From Arcuatula senhousia (taxonomy: Eukaryota; Mollusca; Bivalvia; Mytilida; Mytilidae), in NCBI GenBank assembly GCA_963971305.1, contig CAXARO010001007.1:1-64000 (forward strand): DNA of 64,000 nucleotides, in the 5' to 3' direction. Each line of letters starts with the position of its first letter. Position 1 is the stretch's first letter. The notes below the pieces were generated by a model. That model saw only the letters and a list, made by a program, of their open reading frames with translations, was not told where the DNA came from and ran no database searches. The position numbers and the translations under genes were made by a program. Of the stretch, positions 38,201 to 53,200 are shown piece after piece.

Positions 38201-41200
38201 TTTTCAGCCCTTATTTGAAACATTTTTGTGCGGTTTTTTTTTGATATGATGTCTGCCAGGAGTTCTTCTAGTAGATTATACAAAAAAATTCCATGAAATT
38301 TTTTTAATTTTCAACGCGTCTTGATTTTTGTGAAAATTGTACCGATTCTTTGTACGCCCTATACGTATGACCTTGAATGACCTTTTATGATTAAATCATC
38401 TCAATATGACCACCAAGACCATTTTAAGTCATTTAAATATCATAATTATCAATATTAAGCAAATTTGAATTTTCCCCCCTCCCCCTTTTTACCCAAAAAA
38501 TTCAAATTTAGCATTATTGGTTTTAAATGGTAAAAAATGCTCTAACATACCTATTTTGGTCAAAATAAGTCTGAATCAACCATAAAAAGTACTGCTTTCC
38601 CTATTTATTAAGGTCTTTCCCTTTCCAAAGGGAAGACCTTACTGTATTTCTTATTTACACTTTCAAAATTTTTTTTCCGCGCCCAATATAAAAAAAGTGT
38701 CGCGACATATAATTTTGATACTTAGTACCTTTAGTCGGTCATACTTGGAGATGCCCTGACTGACCCTGTGAAACCGATCTATTTTAAGTAACGGAGTTAT
38801 CTGCCCCGGACCGGAAAACCTTGTTTGCAGATTAACTCAAAAACTGTAACCGTTATAAAAATTCTGAAGAGTGGATATTGTTACCTCACTCCTGGTTATG
38901 ATTTGTCACCCCAAAAAAAGTTTTTCGAAAAGTGTCACGGTTACGCAATTTTGAGTCGCGAATTGACAAAAACGTAAAAATTTCTATTTTTAGAACCGTT
39001 AGTCGTAGAACCTCAAAACTTTCATCATTCATTTTAGGTGACCTATGGTACATCCAAAAATATAAAGGTCAAGGTCATATCAACAAAAACAAAAAAGGTC
39101 ATTTTCTAGGACAATGGGTTTTATCTTCAAGTCAACTTTTCAGCCCTTATTTGAAACATTTTTGTGCGGTTTTTTTTTGATATGATGTCCGCCAGGAGTT
39201 CTTCTAGTAGATTATACAAAAAAATTCCATGAAATTTTTTTAATTTTCAACGCGTCTTGATTTTTGTGAAAATTGTACCGATTCTTTGTACGCCCTATAC
39301 GTATGACCTTGAATGACCTTTTATGATTAAATCATCTCAATATGACCACCAAGACCATTTTAAGTCATTTAAATATCATAATTATCAATATTAAGCAAAT
39401 TTGAATTTTCCCCCCTCCCCCTTTTTACCCAAAAAATTCAAATTTAGCATTATTGGTTTTAAATGGTAAAAAATGCTCTAACATACCTATTTTGGTCAAA
39501 ATAAGTCTGAATCAACCATAAAAAGTACTGCTTTCCCTATTTATTAAGGTCTTTCCCTTTCCAAAGGGAAGACCTTACTGTATTTCTTATTTACACTTTC
39601 AAAATTTTTTTTCCGCGCCCAATATAAAAAAAGTGTCGCGACATATAATTTTGATACTTAGTACCTTTAGTCGGTCATACTTGGAGATGCCCTGACTGAC
39701 CCTGTGAAACCGATCTATTTTAAGTAACGGAGTTATCTGCCCCGGACCGGAAAACCTTGTTTGCAGATTAACTCAAAAACTGTAACCGTTATAAAAATTC
39801 TGAAGAGTGGATATTGTTACCTCACTCCTGGTTATGATTTGTCACCCCAAAAAAAGTTTTTCGAAAAGTGTCACGGTTACGCAATTTTGAGTCGCGAATT
39901 GACAAAAACGTAAAAAATTCTATTTTTAGAACCGTTAGTCGTAGAACCTCAAAACTTTCATCATTCATTTTAGGTGACCTATGGTACATCCAAAAATATA
40001 AAGGTCAAGGTCATATCAACAAAAACAAAAAAGGTCATTTTCTAGGACAATGGGTTTTATCTTCAAGTCAACTTTTCAGCCCTTATTTGAAACATTTTTG
40101 TGCGGTTTTTTTTTGATATGATGTCCGCCAGGAGTTCTTCTAGTAGATTATACAAAAAAATTCCATGAAATTTTTTTAATTTTCAACGCGTCTTGATTTT
40201 TGTGAAAATTGTACCGATTCTTTGTACGCCCTATACGTATGACCTTGAATGACCTTTTATGATTAAATCATCTCAATATGACCACCAAGACCATTTTAAG
40301 TCATTTAAATATCATAATTATCAATATTAAGCAAATTTGAATTTTCCCCCCTCCCCCTTTTTACCCAAAAAATTCAAATTTAGCATTATTGGTTTTAAAT
40401 GGTAAAAAATGCTCTAACATACCTATTTTGGTCAAAATAAGTCTGAATCAACCATAAAAAGTACTGCTTTCCCTATTTATTAAGGTCTTTCCCTTTCCAA
40501 AGGGAAGACCTTACTGTATTTCTTATTTACACTTTCAAAATTTTTTTTCCGCGCCCAATATAAAAAAAGTGTCGCGACATATAATTTTGATACTTAGTAC
40601 CTTTAGTCGGTCATACTTGGAGATGCCCTGACTGACCCTGTGAAACCGATCTATTTTAAGTAACGGAGTTATCTGCCCCGGACCGGAAAACCTTGTTTGC
40701 AGATTAACTCAAAAACTGTAACCGTTATAAAAATTCTGAAGAGTGGATATTGTTACCTCACTCCTGGTTATGATTTGTCACCCCAAAAAAAGTTTTTCGA
40801 AAAGTGTCACGGTTACGCAATTTTGAGTCGCGAATTGACAAAAACGTAAAAATTTCTATTTTTAGAACCGTTAGTCGTAGAACCTCAAAACTTTCATCAT
40901 TCATTTTAGGTGACCTATGGTACATCCAAAAATATAAAGGTCAAGGTCATATCAACAAAAACAAAAAAGGTCATTTTCTAGGACAATGGGTTTTATCTTC
41001 AAGTCAACTTTTCAGCCCTTATTTGAAACATTTTTGTGCGGTTTTTTTTTGATATGATGTCCGCCAGGAGTTCTTCTAGTAGATTATACAAAAAAATTCC
41101 ATGAAATTTTTTTAATTTTCAACGCGTCTTGATTTTTGTGAAAATTGTACCGATTCTTTGTACGCCCTATACGTATGACCTTGAATGACCTTTTATGATT

Positions 41201-44200
41201 AAATCATCTCAATATGACCACCAAGACCATTTTAAGTCATTTAAATATCATAATTATCAATATTAAGCAAATTTGAATTTTCCCCCCTCCCCCTTTTTAC
41301 CCAAAAAATTCAAATTTAGCATTATTGGTTTTAAATGGTAAAAAATGCTCTAACATACCTATTTTGGTCAAAATAAGTCTGAATCAACCATAAAAAGTAC
41401 TGCTTTCCCTATTTATTAAGGTCTTTCCCTTTCCAAAGGGAAGACCTTACTGTATTTCTTATTTACACTTTCAAAATTTTTTTTCCGCGCCCAATATAAA
41501 AAAAGTGTCGCGACATATAATTTTGATACTTAGTACCTTTAGTCGGTCATACTTGGAGATGCCCTGACTGACCCTGTGAAACCGATCTATTTTAAGTAAC
41601 GGAGTTATCTGCCCCGGACCGGAAAACCTTGTTTGCAGATTAACTCAAAAACTGTAACCGTTATAAAAATTCTGAAGAGTGGATATTGTTACCTCACTCC
41701 TGGTTATGATTTGTCACCCCAAAAAAAGTTTTTCGAAAAGTGTCACGGTTACGCAATTTTGAGTCGCGAATTGACAAAAACGTAAAAATTTCTATTTTTA
41801 GAACCGTTAGTCGTAGAACCTCAAAACTTTCATCATTCATTTTAGGTGACCTATGGTACATCCAAAAATATAAAGGTCAAGGTCATATCAACAAAAACAA
41901 AAAAGGTCATTTTCTAGGACAATGGGTTTTATCTTCAAGTCAACTTTTCAGCCCTTATTTGAAACATTTTTGTGCGGTTTTTTTTTGATATGATGTCCGC
42001 CAGGAGTTCTTCTAGTAGATTATACAAAAAAATTCCATGAAATTTTTTTAATTTTCAACGCGTCTTGATTTTTGTGAAAATTGTACCGATTCTTTGTACG
42101 CCCTATACGTATGACCTTGAATGACCTTTTATGATTAAATCATCTCAATATGACCACCAAGACCATTTTAAGTCATTTAAATATCATAATTATCAATATT
42201 AAGCAAATTTGAATTTTCCCCCCTCCCCCTTTTTACCCAAAAAATTCAAATTTAGCATTATTGGTTTTAAATGGTAAAAAATGCTCTAACATACCTATTT
42301 TGGTCAAAATAAGTCTGAATCAACCATAAAAAGTACTGCTTTCCCTATTTATTAAGGTCTTTCCCTTTCCAAAGGGAAGACCTTACTGTATTTCTTATTT
42401 ACACTTTCAAAATTTTTTTTCCGCGCCCAATATAAAAAAAGTGTCGCGACATATAATTTTGATACTTAGTACCTTTAGTCGGTCATACTTGGAGATGCCC
42501 TGACTGACCCTGTGAAACCGATCTATTTTAAGTAATGGAGTTATCTGCCCCGGACCGGAAAACCTTGTTTGCAGATTAACTCAAAAACTGTAACCGTTAT
42601 AAAAATTCTGAAGAGTGGATATTGTTACCTCACTCCTGGTTATGATTTGTCACCCCAAAAAAAGTTTTTCGAAAAGTGTCACGGTTACGCAATTTTGAGT
42701 CGCGAATTGACAAAAACGTAAAAATTTCTATTTTTAGAACCGTTAGTCGTAGAACCTCAAAACTTTCATCATTCATTTTAGGTGACCTATGGTACATCCA
42801 AAAATATAAAGGTCAAGGTCATATCAACAAAAACAAAAAAGGTCATTTTCTAGGACAATGGGTTTTATCTTCAAGTCAACTTTTCAGCCCTTATTTGAAA
42901 CATTTTTGTGCGGTTTTTTTTTGATATGATGTCCGCCAGGAGTTCTTCTAGTAGATTATACAAAAAAATTCCATGAAATTTTTTTAATTTTCAACGCGTC
43001 TTGATTTTTGTGAAAATTGTACCGATTCTTTGTACGCCCTATACGTATGACCTTGAATGACCTTTTATGATTAAATCATCTCAATATGACCACCAAGACC
43101 ATTTTAAGTCATTTAAATATCATAATTATCAATATTAAGCAAATTTGAATTTTCCCCCCTCCCCCTTTTTACCCAAAAAATTCAAATTTAGCATTATTGG
43201 TTTTAAATGGTAAAAAATGCTCTAACATACCTATTTTGGTCAAAATAAGTCTGAATCAACCATAAAAAGTACTGCTTTCCCTATTTATTAAGGTCTTTCC
43301 CTTTCCAAAGGGAAGACCTTACTGTATTTCTTATTTACACTTTCAAAATTTTTTTTCCGCGCCCAATATAAAAAAAGTGTCGCGACATATAATTTTGATA
43401 CTTAGTACCTTTAGTCGGTCATACTTGGAGATGCCCTGACTGACCCTGTGAAACCGATCTATTTTAAGTAACGGAGTTATCTGCCCCGGACCGGAAAACC
43501 TTGTTTGCAGATTAACTCAAAAACTGTAACCGTTATAAAAATTCTGAAGAGTGGATATTGTTACCTCACTCCTGGTTATGATTTGTCACCCCAAAAAAAG
43601 TTTTTCGAAAAGTGTCACGGTTACGCAATTTTGAGTCGCGAATTGACAAAAACGTAAAAATTTCTATTTTTAGAACCGTTAGTCGTAGAACCTCAAAACT
43701 TTCATCATTCATTTTAGGTGACCTATGGTACATCCAAAAATATAAAGGTCAAGGTCATATCAACAAAAACAAAAAAGGTCATTTTCTAGGACAATGGGTT
43801 TTATCTTCAAGTCAACTTTTCAGCCCTTATTTGAAACATTTTTGTGCGGTTTTTTTTTTATATGATGTCCGCCAGGAGTTCTTCTAGTAGATTATACAAA
43901 AAAATTCCATGAAATTTTTTTAATTTTCAACGCGTCTTGATTTTTGTGAAAATTGTACCGATTCTTTGTACGCCCTATACGTATGACCTTGAATGACCTT
44001 TTATGATTAAATCATCTCAATATGACCACCAAGACCATTTTAAGTCATTTAAATATCATAATTATCAATATTAAGCAAATTTGAATTTTCCCCCCTCCCC
44101 CTTTTTACCCAAAAAATTCAAATTTAGCATTATTGGTTTTAAATGGTAAAAAATGCTCTAACATACCTATTTTGGTCAAAATAAGTCTGAATCAACCATA

Positions 44201-47200
44201 AAAAGTACTGCTTTCCCTATTTATTAAGGTCTTTCCCTTTCCAAAGGGAAGACCTTACTGTATTTCTTATTTACACTTTCAAAATTTTTTTTCCGCGCCC
44301 AATATAAAAAAAGTGTCGCGACATATAATTTTGATACTTAGTACCTTTAGTCGGTCATACTTGGAGATGCCCTGACTGACCCTGTGAAACCGATCTATTT
44401 TAAGTAACGGAGTTATCTGCCCCGGACCGGAAAACCTTGTTTGCAGATTAACTCAAAAACTGTAACCGTTATAAAAATTCTGAAGAGTGGATATTGTTAC
44501 CTCACTCCTGGTTATGATTTGTCACCCCAAAAAAAGTTTTTCGAAAAGTGTCACGGTTACGCAATTTTGAGTCGCGAATTGACAAAAACGTAAAAATTTC
44601 TATTTTTAGAACCGTTAGTCGTAGAACCTCAAAACTTTCATCATTCATTTTAGGTGACCTATGGTACATCCAAAAATATAAAGGTCAAGGTCATATCAAC
44701 AAAAACAAAAAAGGTCATTTTCTAGGACAATGGGTTTTATCTTCAAGTCAACTTTTCAGCCCTTATTTGAAACATTTTTGTGCGGTTTTTTTTTGATATG
44801 ATGTCCGCCAGGAGTTCTTCTAGTAGATTATACAAAAAAATTCCATGAAATTTTTTTAATTTTCAACGCGTCTTGATTTTTGTGAAAATTGTACCGATTC
44901 TTTGTACGCCCTATACGTATGACCTTGAATGACCTTTTATGATTAAATCATCTCAATATGACCACCAAGACCATTTTAAGTCATTTAAATATCATAATTA
45001 TCAATATTAAGCAAATTTGAATTTTCCCCCCTCCCCCTTTTTACCCAAAAAATTCAAATTTAGCATTATTGGTTTTAAATGGTAAAAAATGCTCTAACAT
45101 ACCTATTTTGGTCAAAATAAGTCTGAATCAACCATAAAAAGTACTGCTTTCCCTATTTATTAAGGTCTTTCCCTTTCCAAAGGGAAGACCTTACTGTATT
45201 TCTTATTTACACTTTCAAAATTTTTTTTCCGCGCCCAATATAAAAAAAGTGTCGCGACATATAATTTTGATACTTAGTACCTTTAGTCGGTCATACTTGG
45301 AGATGCCCTGACTGACCCTGTGAAACCGATCTATTTTAAGTAACGGAGTTATCTGCCCCGGACCGGAAAACCTTGTTTGCAGATTAACTCAAAAACTGTA
45401 ACCGTTATAAAAATTCTGAAGAGTGGATATTGTTACCTCACTCCTGGTTATGATTTGTCACCCCAAAAAAAGTTTTTCGAAAAGTGTCACGGTTACGCAA
45501 TTTTGAGTCGCGAATTGACAAAAACGTAAAAATTTCTATTTTTAGAACCGTTAGTCGTAGAACCTCAAAACTTTCATCATTCATTTTAGGTGACCTATGG
45601 TACATCCAAAAATATAAAGGTCAAGGTCATATCAACAAAAACAAAAAAGGTCATTTTCTAGGACAATGGGTTTTATCTTCAAGTCAACTTTTCAGCCCTT
45701 ATTTGAAACATTTTTGTGCGGTTTTTTTTTGATATGATGTCCGCCAGGAGTTCTTCTAGTAGATTATACAAAAAAATTCCATGAAATTTTTTTAATTTTC
45801 AACGCGTCTTGATTTTTGTGAAAATTGTACCGATTCTTTGTACGCCCTATACGTATGACCTTGAATGACCTTTTATGATTAAATCATCTCAATATGACCA
45901 CCAAGACCATTTTAAGTCATTTAAATATCATAATTATCAATATTAAGCAAATTTGAATTTTCCCCCCTCCCCCTTTTTACCCAAAAAATTCAAATTTAGC
46001 ATTATTGGTTTTAAATGGTAAAAAATGCTCTAACATACCTATTTTGGTCAAAATAAGTCTGAATCAACCATAAAAAGTACTGCTTTCCCTATTTATTAAG
46101 GTCTTTCCCTTTCCAAAGGGAAGACCTTACTGTATTTCTTATTTACACTTTCAAAATTTTTTTTCCGCGCCCAATATAAAAAAAGTGTCGCGACATATAA
46201 TTTTGATACTTAGTACCTTTAGTCGGTCATACTTGGAGATGCCCTGACTGACCCTGTGAAACCGATCTATTTTAAGTAATGGAGTTATCTGCCCCGGACC
46301 GGAAAACCTTGTTTGCAGATTAACTCAAAAACTGTAACCGTTATAAAAATTCTGAAGAGTGGATATTGTTACCTCACTCCTGGTTATGATTTGTCACCCC
46401 AAAAAAAGTTTTTCGAAAAGTGTCACGGTTACGCAATTTTGAGTCGCGAATTGACAAAAACGTAAAAATTTCTATTTTTAGAACCGTTAGTCGTAGAACC
46501 TCAAAACTTTCATCATTCATTTTAGGTGACCTATGGTACATCCAAAAATATAAAGGTCAAGGTCATATCAACAAAAACAAAAAAGGTCATTTTCTAGGAC
46601 AATGGGTTTTATCTTCAAGTCAACTTTTCAGCCCTTATTTGAAACATTTTTGTGCGGTTTTTTTTTGATATGATGTCCGCCAGGAGTTCTTCTAGTAGAT
46701 TATACAAAAAAATTCCATGAAATTTTTTTAATTTTCAACGCGTCTTGATTTTTGTGAAAATTGTACCGATTCTTTGTACGCCCTATACGTATGACCTTGA
46801 ATGACCTTTTATGATTAAATCATCTCAATATGACCACCAAGACCATTTTAAGTCATTTAAATATCATAATTATCAATATTAAGCAAATTTGAATTTTCCC
46901 CCCTCCCCCTTTTTACCCAAAAAATTCAAATTTAGCATTATTGGTTTTAAATGGTAAAAAATGCTCTAACATACCTATTTTGGTCAAAATAAGTCTGAAT
47001 CAACCATAAAAAGTACTGCTTTCCCTATTTATTAAGGTCTTTCCCTTTCCAAAGGGAAGACCTTACTGTATTTCTTATTTACACTTTCAAAATTTTTTTT
47101 CCGCGCCCAATATAAAAAAAGTGTCGCGACATATAATTTTGATACTTAGTACCTTTAGTCGGTCATACTTGGAGATGCCCTGACTGACCCTGTGAAACCG

Positions 47201-50200
47201 ATCTATTTTAAGTAACGGAGTTATCTGCCCCGGACCGGAAAACCTTGTTTGCAGATTAACTCAAAAACTGTAACCGTTATAAAAATTCTGAAGAGTGGAT
47301 ATTGTTACCTCACTCCTGGTTATGATTTGTCACCCCCAAAAAAGTTTTTCGAAAAGTGTCACGGTTACGCAATTTTGAGTCGCGAATTGACAAAAACGTA
47401 AAAATTTCTATTTTTAGAACCGTTAGTCGTAGAACCTCAAAACTTTCATCATTCATTTTAGGTGACCTATGGTACATCCAAAAATATAAAGGTCAAGGTC
47501 ATATCAACAAAAACAAAAAAGGTCATTTTCTAGGACAATGGGTTTTATCTTCAAGTCAACTTTTCAGCCCTTATTTGAAACATTTTTGTGCGGTTTTTTT
47601 TTGATATGATGTCCGCCAGGAGTTCTTCTAGTAGATTATACAAAAAAATTCCATGAAATTTTTTTAATTTTCAACGCGTCTTGATTTTTGTGAAAATTGT
47701 ACCGATTCTTTGTACGCCCTATACGTATGACCTTGAATGACCTTTTATGATTAAATCATCTCAATATGACCACCAAGACCATTTTAAGTCATTTAAATAT
47801 CATAATTATCAATATTAAGCAAATTTGAATTTTCCCCCCTCCCCCTTTTTACCCAAAAAATTCAAATTTAGCATTATTGGTTTTAAATGGTAAAAAATGC
47901 TCTAACATACCTATTTTGGTCAAAATAAGTCTGAATCAACCATAAAAAGTACTGCTTTCCCTATTTATTAAGGTCTTTCCCTTTCCAAAGGGAAGACCTT
48001 ACTGTATTTCTTATTTACACTTTCAAAATTTTTTTTCCGCGCCCAATATAAAAAAAGTGTCGCGACATATAATTTTGATACTTAGTACCTTTAGTCGGTC
48101 ATACTTGGAGATGCCCTGACTGACCCTGTGAAACCGATCTATTTTAAGTAACGGAGTTATCTGCCCCGGACCGGAAAACCTTGTTTGCAGATTAACTCAA
48201 AAACTGTAACCGTTATAAAAATTCTGAAGAGTGGATATTGTTACCTCACTCCTGGTTATGATTTGTCACCCCAAAAAAAGTTTTTCGAAAAGTGTCACGG
48301 TTACGCAATTTTGAGTCGCGAATTGACAAAAACGTAAAAATTTCTATTTTTAGAACCGTTAGTCGTAGAACCTCAAAACTTTCATCATTCATTTTAGGTG
48401 ACCTATGGTACATCCAAAAATATAAAGGTCAAGGTCATATCAACAAAAACAAAAAAGGTCATTTTCTAGGACAATGGGTTTTATCTTCAAGTCAACTTTT
48501 CAGCCCTTATTTGAAACATTTTTGTGCGGTTTTTTTTTGATATGATGTCCGCCAGGAGTTCTTCTAGTAGATTATACAAAAAAATTCCATGAAATTTTTT
48601 TAATTTTCAACGCGTCTTGATTTTTGTGAAAATTGTACCGATTCTTTGTACGCCCTATACGTATGACCTTGAATGACCTTTTATGATTAAATCATCTCAA
48701 TATGACCACCAAGACCATTTTAAGTCATTTAAATATCATAATTATCAATATTAAGCAAATTTGAATTTTCCCCCCTCCCCCTTTTTACCCAAAAAATTCA
48801 AATTTAGCATTATTGGTTTTAAATGGTAAAAAATGCTCTAACATACCTATTTTGGTCAAAATAAGTCTGAATCAACCATAAAAAGTACTGCTTTCCCTAT
48901 TTATTAAGGTCTTTCCCTTTCCAAAGGGAAGACCTTACTGTATTTCTTATTTACACTTTCAAAATTTTTTTTCCGCGCCCAATATAAAAAAAGTGTCGCG
49001 ACATATAATTTTGATACTTAGTACCTTTAGTCGGTCATACTTGGAGATGCCCTGACTGACCCTGTGAAACCGATCTATTTTAAGTAACGGAGTTATCTGC
49101 CCCGGACCGGAAAACCTTGTTTGCAGATTAACTCAAAAACTGTAACCGTTATAAAAATTCTGAAGAGTGGATATTGTTACCTCACTCCTGGTTATGATTT
49201 GTCACCCCAAAAAAAGTTTTTCGAAAAGTGTCACGGTTACGCAATTTTGAGTCGCGAATTGACAAAAACGTAAAAATTTCTATTTTTAGAACCGTTAGTC
49301 GTAGAACCTCAAAACTTTCATCATTCATTTTAGGTGACCTATGGTACATCCAAAAATATAAAGGTCAAGGTCATATCAACAAAAACAAAAAAGGTCATTT
49401 TCTAGGACAATGGGTTTTATCTTCAAGTCAACTTTTCAGCCCTTATTTGAAACATTTTTGTGCGTTTTTTTTTTGATATGATGTCCGCCAGGAGTTCTTC
49501 TAGTAGATTATACAAAAAAATTCCATGAAATTTTTTTAATTTTCAACGCGTCTTGATTTTTGTGAAAATTGTACCGATTCTTTGTACGCCCTATACGTAT
49601 GACCTTGAATGACCTTTTATGATTAAATCATCTCAATATGACCACCAAGACCATTTTAAGTCATTTAAATATCATAATTATCAATATTAAGCAAATTTGA
49701 ATTTTCCCCCCTCCCCCTTTTTACCCAAAAAATTCAAATTTAGCATTATTGGTTTTAAATGGTAAAAAATGCTCTAACATACCTATTTTGGTCAAAATAA
49801 GTCTGAATCAACCATAAAAAGTACTGCTTTCCCTATTTATTAAGGTCTTTCCCTTTCCAAAGGGAAGACCTTACTGTATTTCTTATTTACACTTTCAAAA
49901 TTTTTTTTCCGCGCCCAATATAAAAAAAGTGTCGCGACATATAATTTTGATACTTAGTACCTTTAGTCGGTCATACTTGGAGATGCCCTGACTGACCCTG
50001 TGAAACCGATCTATTTTAAGTAACGGAGTTATCTGCCCCGGACCGGAAAACCTTGTTTGCAGATTAACTCAAAAACTGTAACCGTTATAAAAATTCTGAA
50101 GAGTGGATATTGTTACCTCACTCCTGGTTATGATTTGTCACCCCAAAAAAAGTTTTTCGAAAAGTGTCACGGTTACGCAATTTTGAGTCGCGAATTGACA

Positions 50201-53200
50201 AAAACGTAAAAATTTCTATTTTTAGAACCGTTAGTCGTAGAACCTCAAAACTTTCATCATTCATTTTAGGTGACCTATGGTACATCCAAAAATATAAAGG
50301 TCAAGGTCATATCAACAAAAACAAAAAAGGTCATTTTCTAGGACAATGGGTTTTATCTTCAAGTCAACTTTTCAGCCCTTATTTGAAACATTTTTGTGCG
50401 GTTTTTTTTTGATATGATGTCCGCCAGGAGTTCTTCTAGTAGATTATACAAAAAAATTCCATGAAATTTTTTTAATTTTCAACGCGTCTTGATTTTTGTG
50501 AAAATTGTACCGATTCTTTGTACGCCCTATACGTATGACCTTGAATGACCTTTTATGATTAAATCATCTCAATATGACCACCAAGACCATTTTAAGTCAT
50601 TTAAATATCATAATTATCAATATTAAGCAAATTTGAATTTTCCCCCCTCCCCCTTTTTACCCAAAAAATTCAAATTTAGCATTATTGGTTTTAAATGGTA
50701 AAAAATGCTCTAACATACCTATTTTGGTCAAAATAAGTCTGAATCAACCATAAAAAGTACTGCTTTCCCTATTTATTAAGGTCTTTCCCTTTCCAAAGGG
50801 AAGACCTTACTGTATTTCTTATTTACACTTTCAAAATTTTTTTTCCGCGCCCAATATAAAAAAAGTGTCGCGACATATAATTTTGATACTTAGTACCTTT
50901 AGTCGGTCATACTTGGAGATGCCCTGACTGACCCTGTGAAACCGATCTATTTTAAGTAACGGAGTTATCTGCCCCGGACCGGAAAACCTTGTTTGCAGAT
51001 TAACTCAAAAACTGTAACCGTTATAAAAATTCTGAAGAGTGGATATTGTTACCTCACTCCTGGTTATGATTTGTCACCCCAAAAAAAGTTTTTCGAAAAG
51101 TGTCACGGTTACGCAATTTTGAGTCGCGAATTGACAAAAACGTAAAAATTTCTATTTTTAGAACCGTTAGTCGTAGAACCTCAAAACTTTCATCATTCAT
51201 TTTAGGTGACCTATGGTACATCCAAAAATATAAAGGTCAAGGTCATATCAACAAAAACAAAAAAGGTCATTTTCTAGGACAATGGGTTTTATCTTCAAGT
51301 CAACTTTTCAGCCCTTATTTGAAACATTTTTGTGCGGTTTTTTTTTGATATGATGTCCGCCAGGAGTTCTTCTAGTAGATTATACAAAAAAATTCCATGA
51401 AATTTTTTTAATTTTCAACGCGTCTTGATTTTTGTGAAAATTGTACCGATTCTTTGTACGCCCTATACGTATGACCTTGAATGACCTTTTATGATTAAAT
51501 CATCTCAATATGACCACCAAGACCATTTTAAGTCATTTAAATATCATAATTATCAATATTAAGCAAATTTGAATTTTCCCCCCTCCCCCTTTTTACCCAA
51601 AAAATTCAAATTTAGCATTATTGGTTTTAAATGGTAAAAAATGCTCTAACATACCTATTTTGGTCAAAATAAGTCTGAATCAACCATAAAAAGTACTGCT
51701 TTCCCTATTTATTAAGGTCTTTCCCTTTCCAAAGGGAAGACCTTACTGTATTTCTTATTTACACTTTCAAAATTTTTTTTCCGCGCCCAATATAAAAAAA
51801 GTGTCGCGACATATAATTTTGATACTTAGTACCTTAAGTCGGTCATACTTGGAGATGCCCTGACTGACCCTGTGAAACCGATCTATTTTAAGTAACGGAG
51901 TTATCTGCCCCGGACCGGAAAACCTTGTTTGCAGATTAACTCAAAAACTGTAACCGTTATAAAAATTCTGAAGAGTGGATATTGTTACCTCACTCCTGGT
52001 TATGATTTGTCACCCCAAAAAAAGTTTTTCGAAAAGTGTCACGGTTACGCAATTTTGAGTCGCGAATTGACAAAAACGTAAAAATTTCTATTTTTAGAAC
52101 CGTTAGTCGTAGAACCTCAAAACTTTCATCATTCATTTTAGGTGACCTATGGTACATCCAAAAATATAAAGGTCAAGGTCATATCAACAAAAACAAAAAA
52201 GGTCATTTTCTAGGACAATGGGTTTTATCTTCAAGTCAACTTTTCAGCCCTTATTTGAAACATTTTTGTGCGGTTTTTTTTTGATATGATGTCCGCCAGG
52301 AGTTCTTCTAGTAGATTATACAAAAAAATTCCATGAAATTTTTTTAATTTTCAACGCGTCTTGATTTTTGTGAAAATTGTACCGATTCTTTGTACGCCCT
52401 ATACGTATGACCTTGAATGACCTTTTATGATTAAATCATCTCAATATGACCACCAAGACCATTTTAAGTCATTTAAATATCATAATTATCAATATTAAGC
52501 AAATTTGAATTTTCCCCCCTCCCCCTTTTTACCCAAAAAATTCAAATTTAGCATTATTGGTTTTAAATGGTAAAAAATGCTCTAACATACCTATTTTGGT
52601 CAAAATAAGTCTGAATCAACCATAAAAAGTACTGCTTTCCCTATTTATTAAGGTCTTTCCCTTTCCAAAGGGAAGACCTTACTGTATTTCTTATTTACAC
52701 TTTCAAAATTTTTTTTCCGCGCCCAATATAAAAAAAGTGTCGCGACATATAATTTTGATACTTAGTACCTTTAGTCGGTCATACTTGGAGATGCCCTGAC
52801 TGACCCTGTGAAACCGATCTATTTTAAGTAACGGAGTTATCTGCCCCGGACCGGAAAACCTTGTTTGCAGATTAACTCAAAAACTGTAACCGTTATAAAA
52901 ATTCTGAAGAGTGGATATTGTTACCTCACTCCTGGTTATGATTTGTCACCCCAAAAAAAGTTTTTCGAAAAGTGTCACGGTTACGCAATTTTGAGTCGCG
53001 AATTGACAAAAACGTAAAAATTTCTATTTTTAGAACCGTTAGTCGTAGAACCTCAAAACTTTCATCATTCATTTTAGGTGACCTATGGTACATCCAAAAA
53101 TATAAAGGTCAAGGTCATATCAACAAAAACAAAAAAGGTCATTTTCTAGGACAATGGGTTTTATCTTCAAGTCAACTTTTCAGCCCTTATTTGAAACATT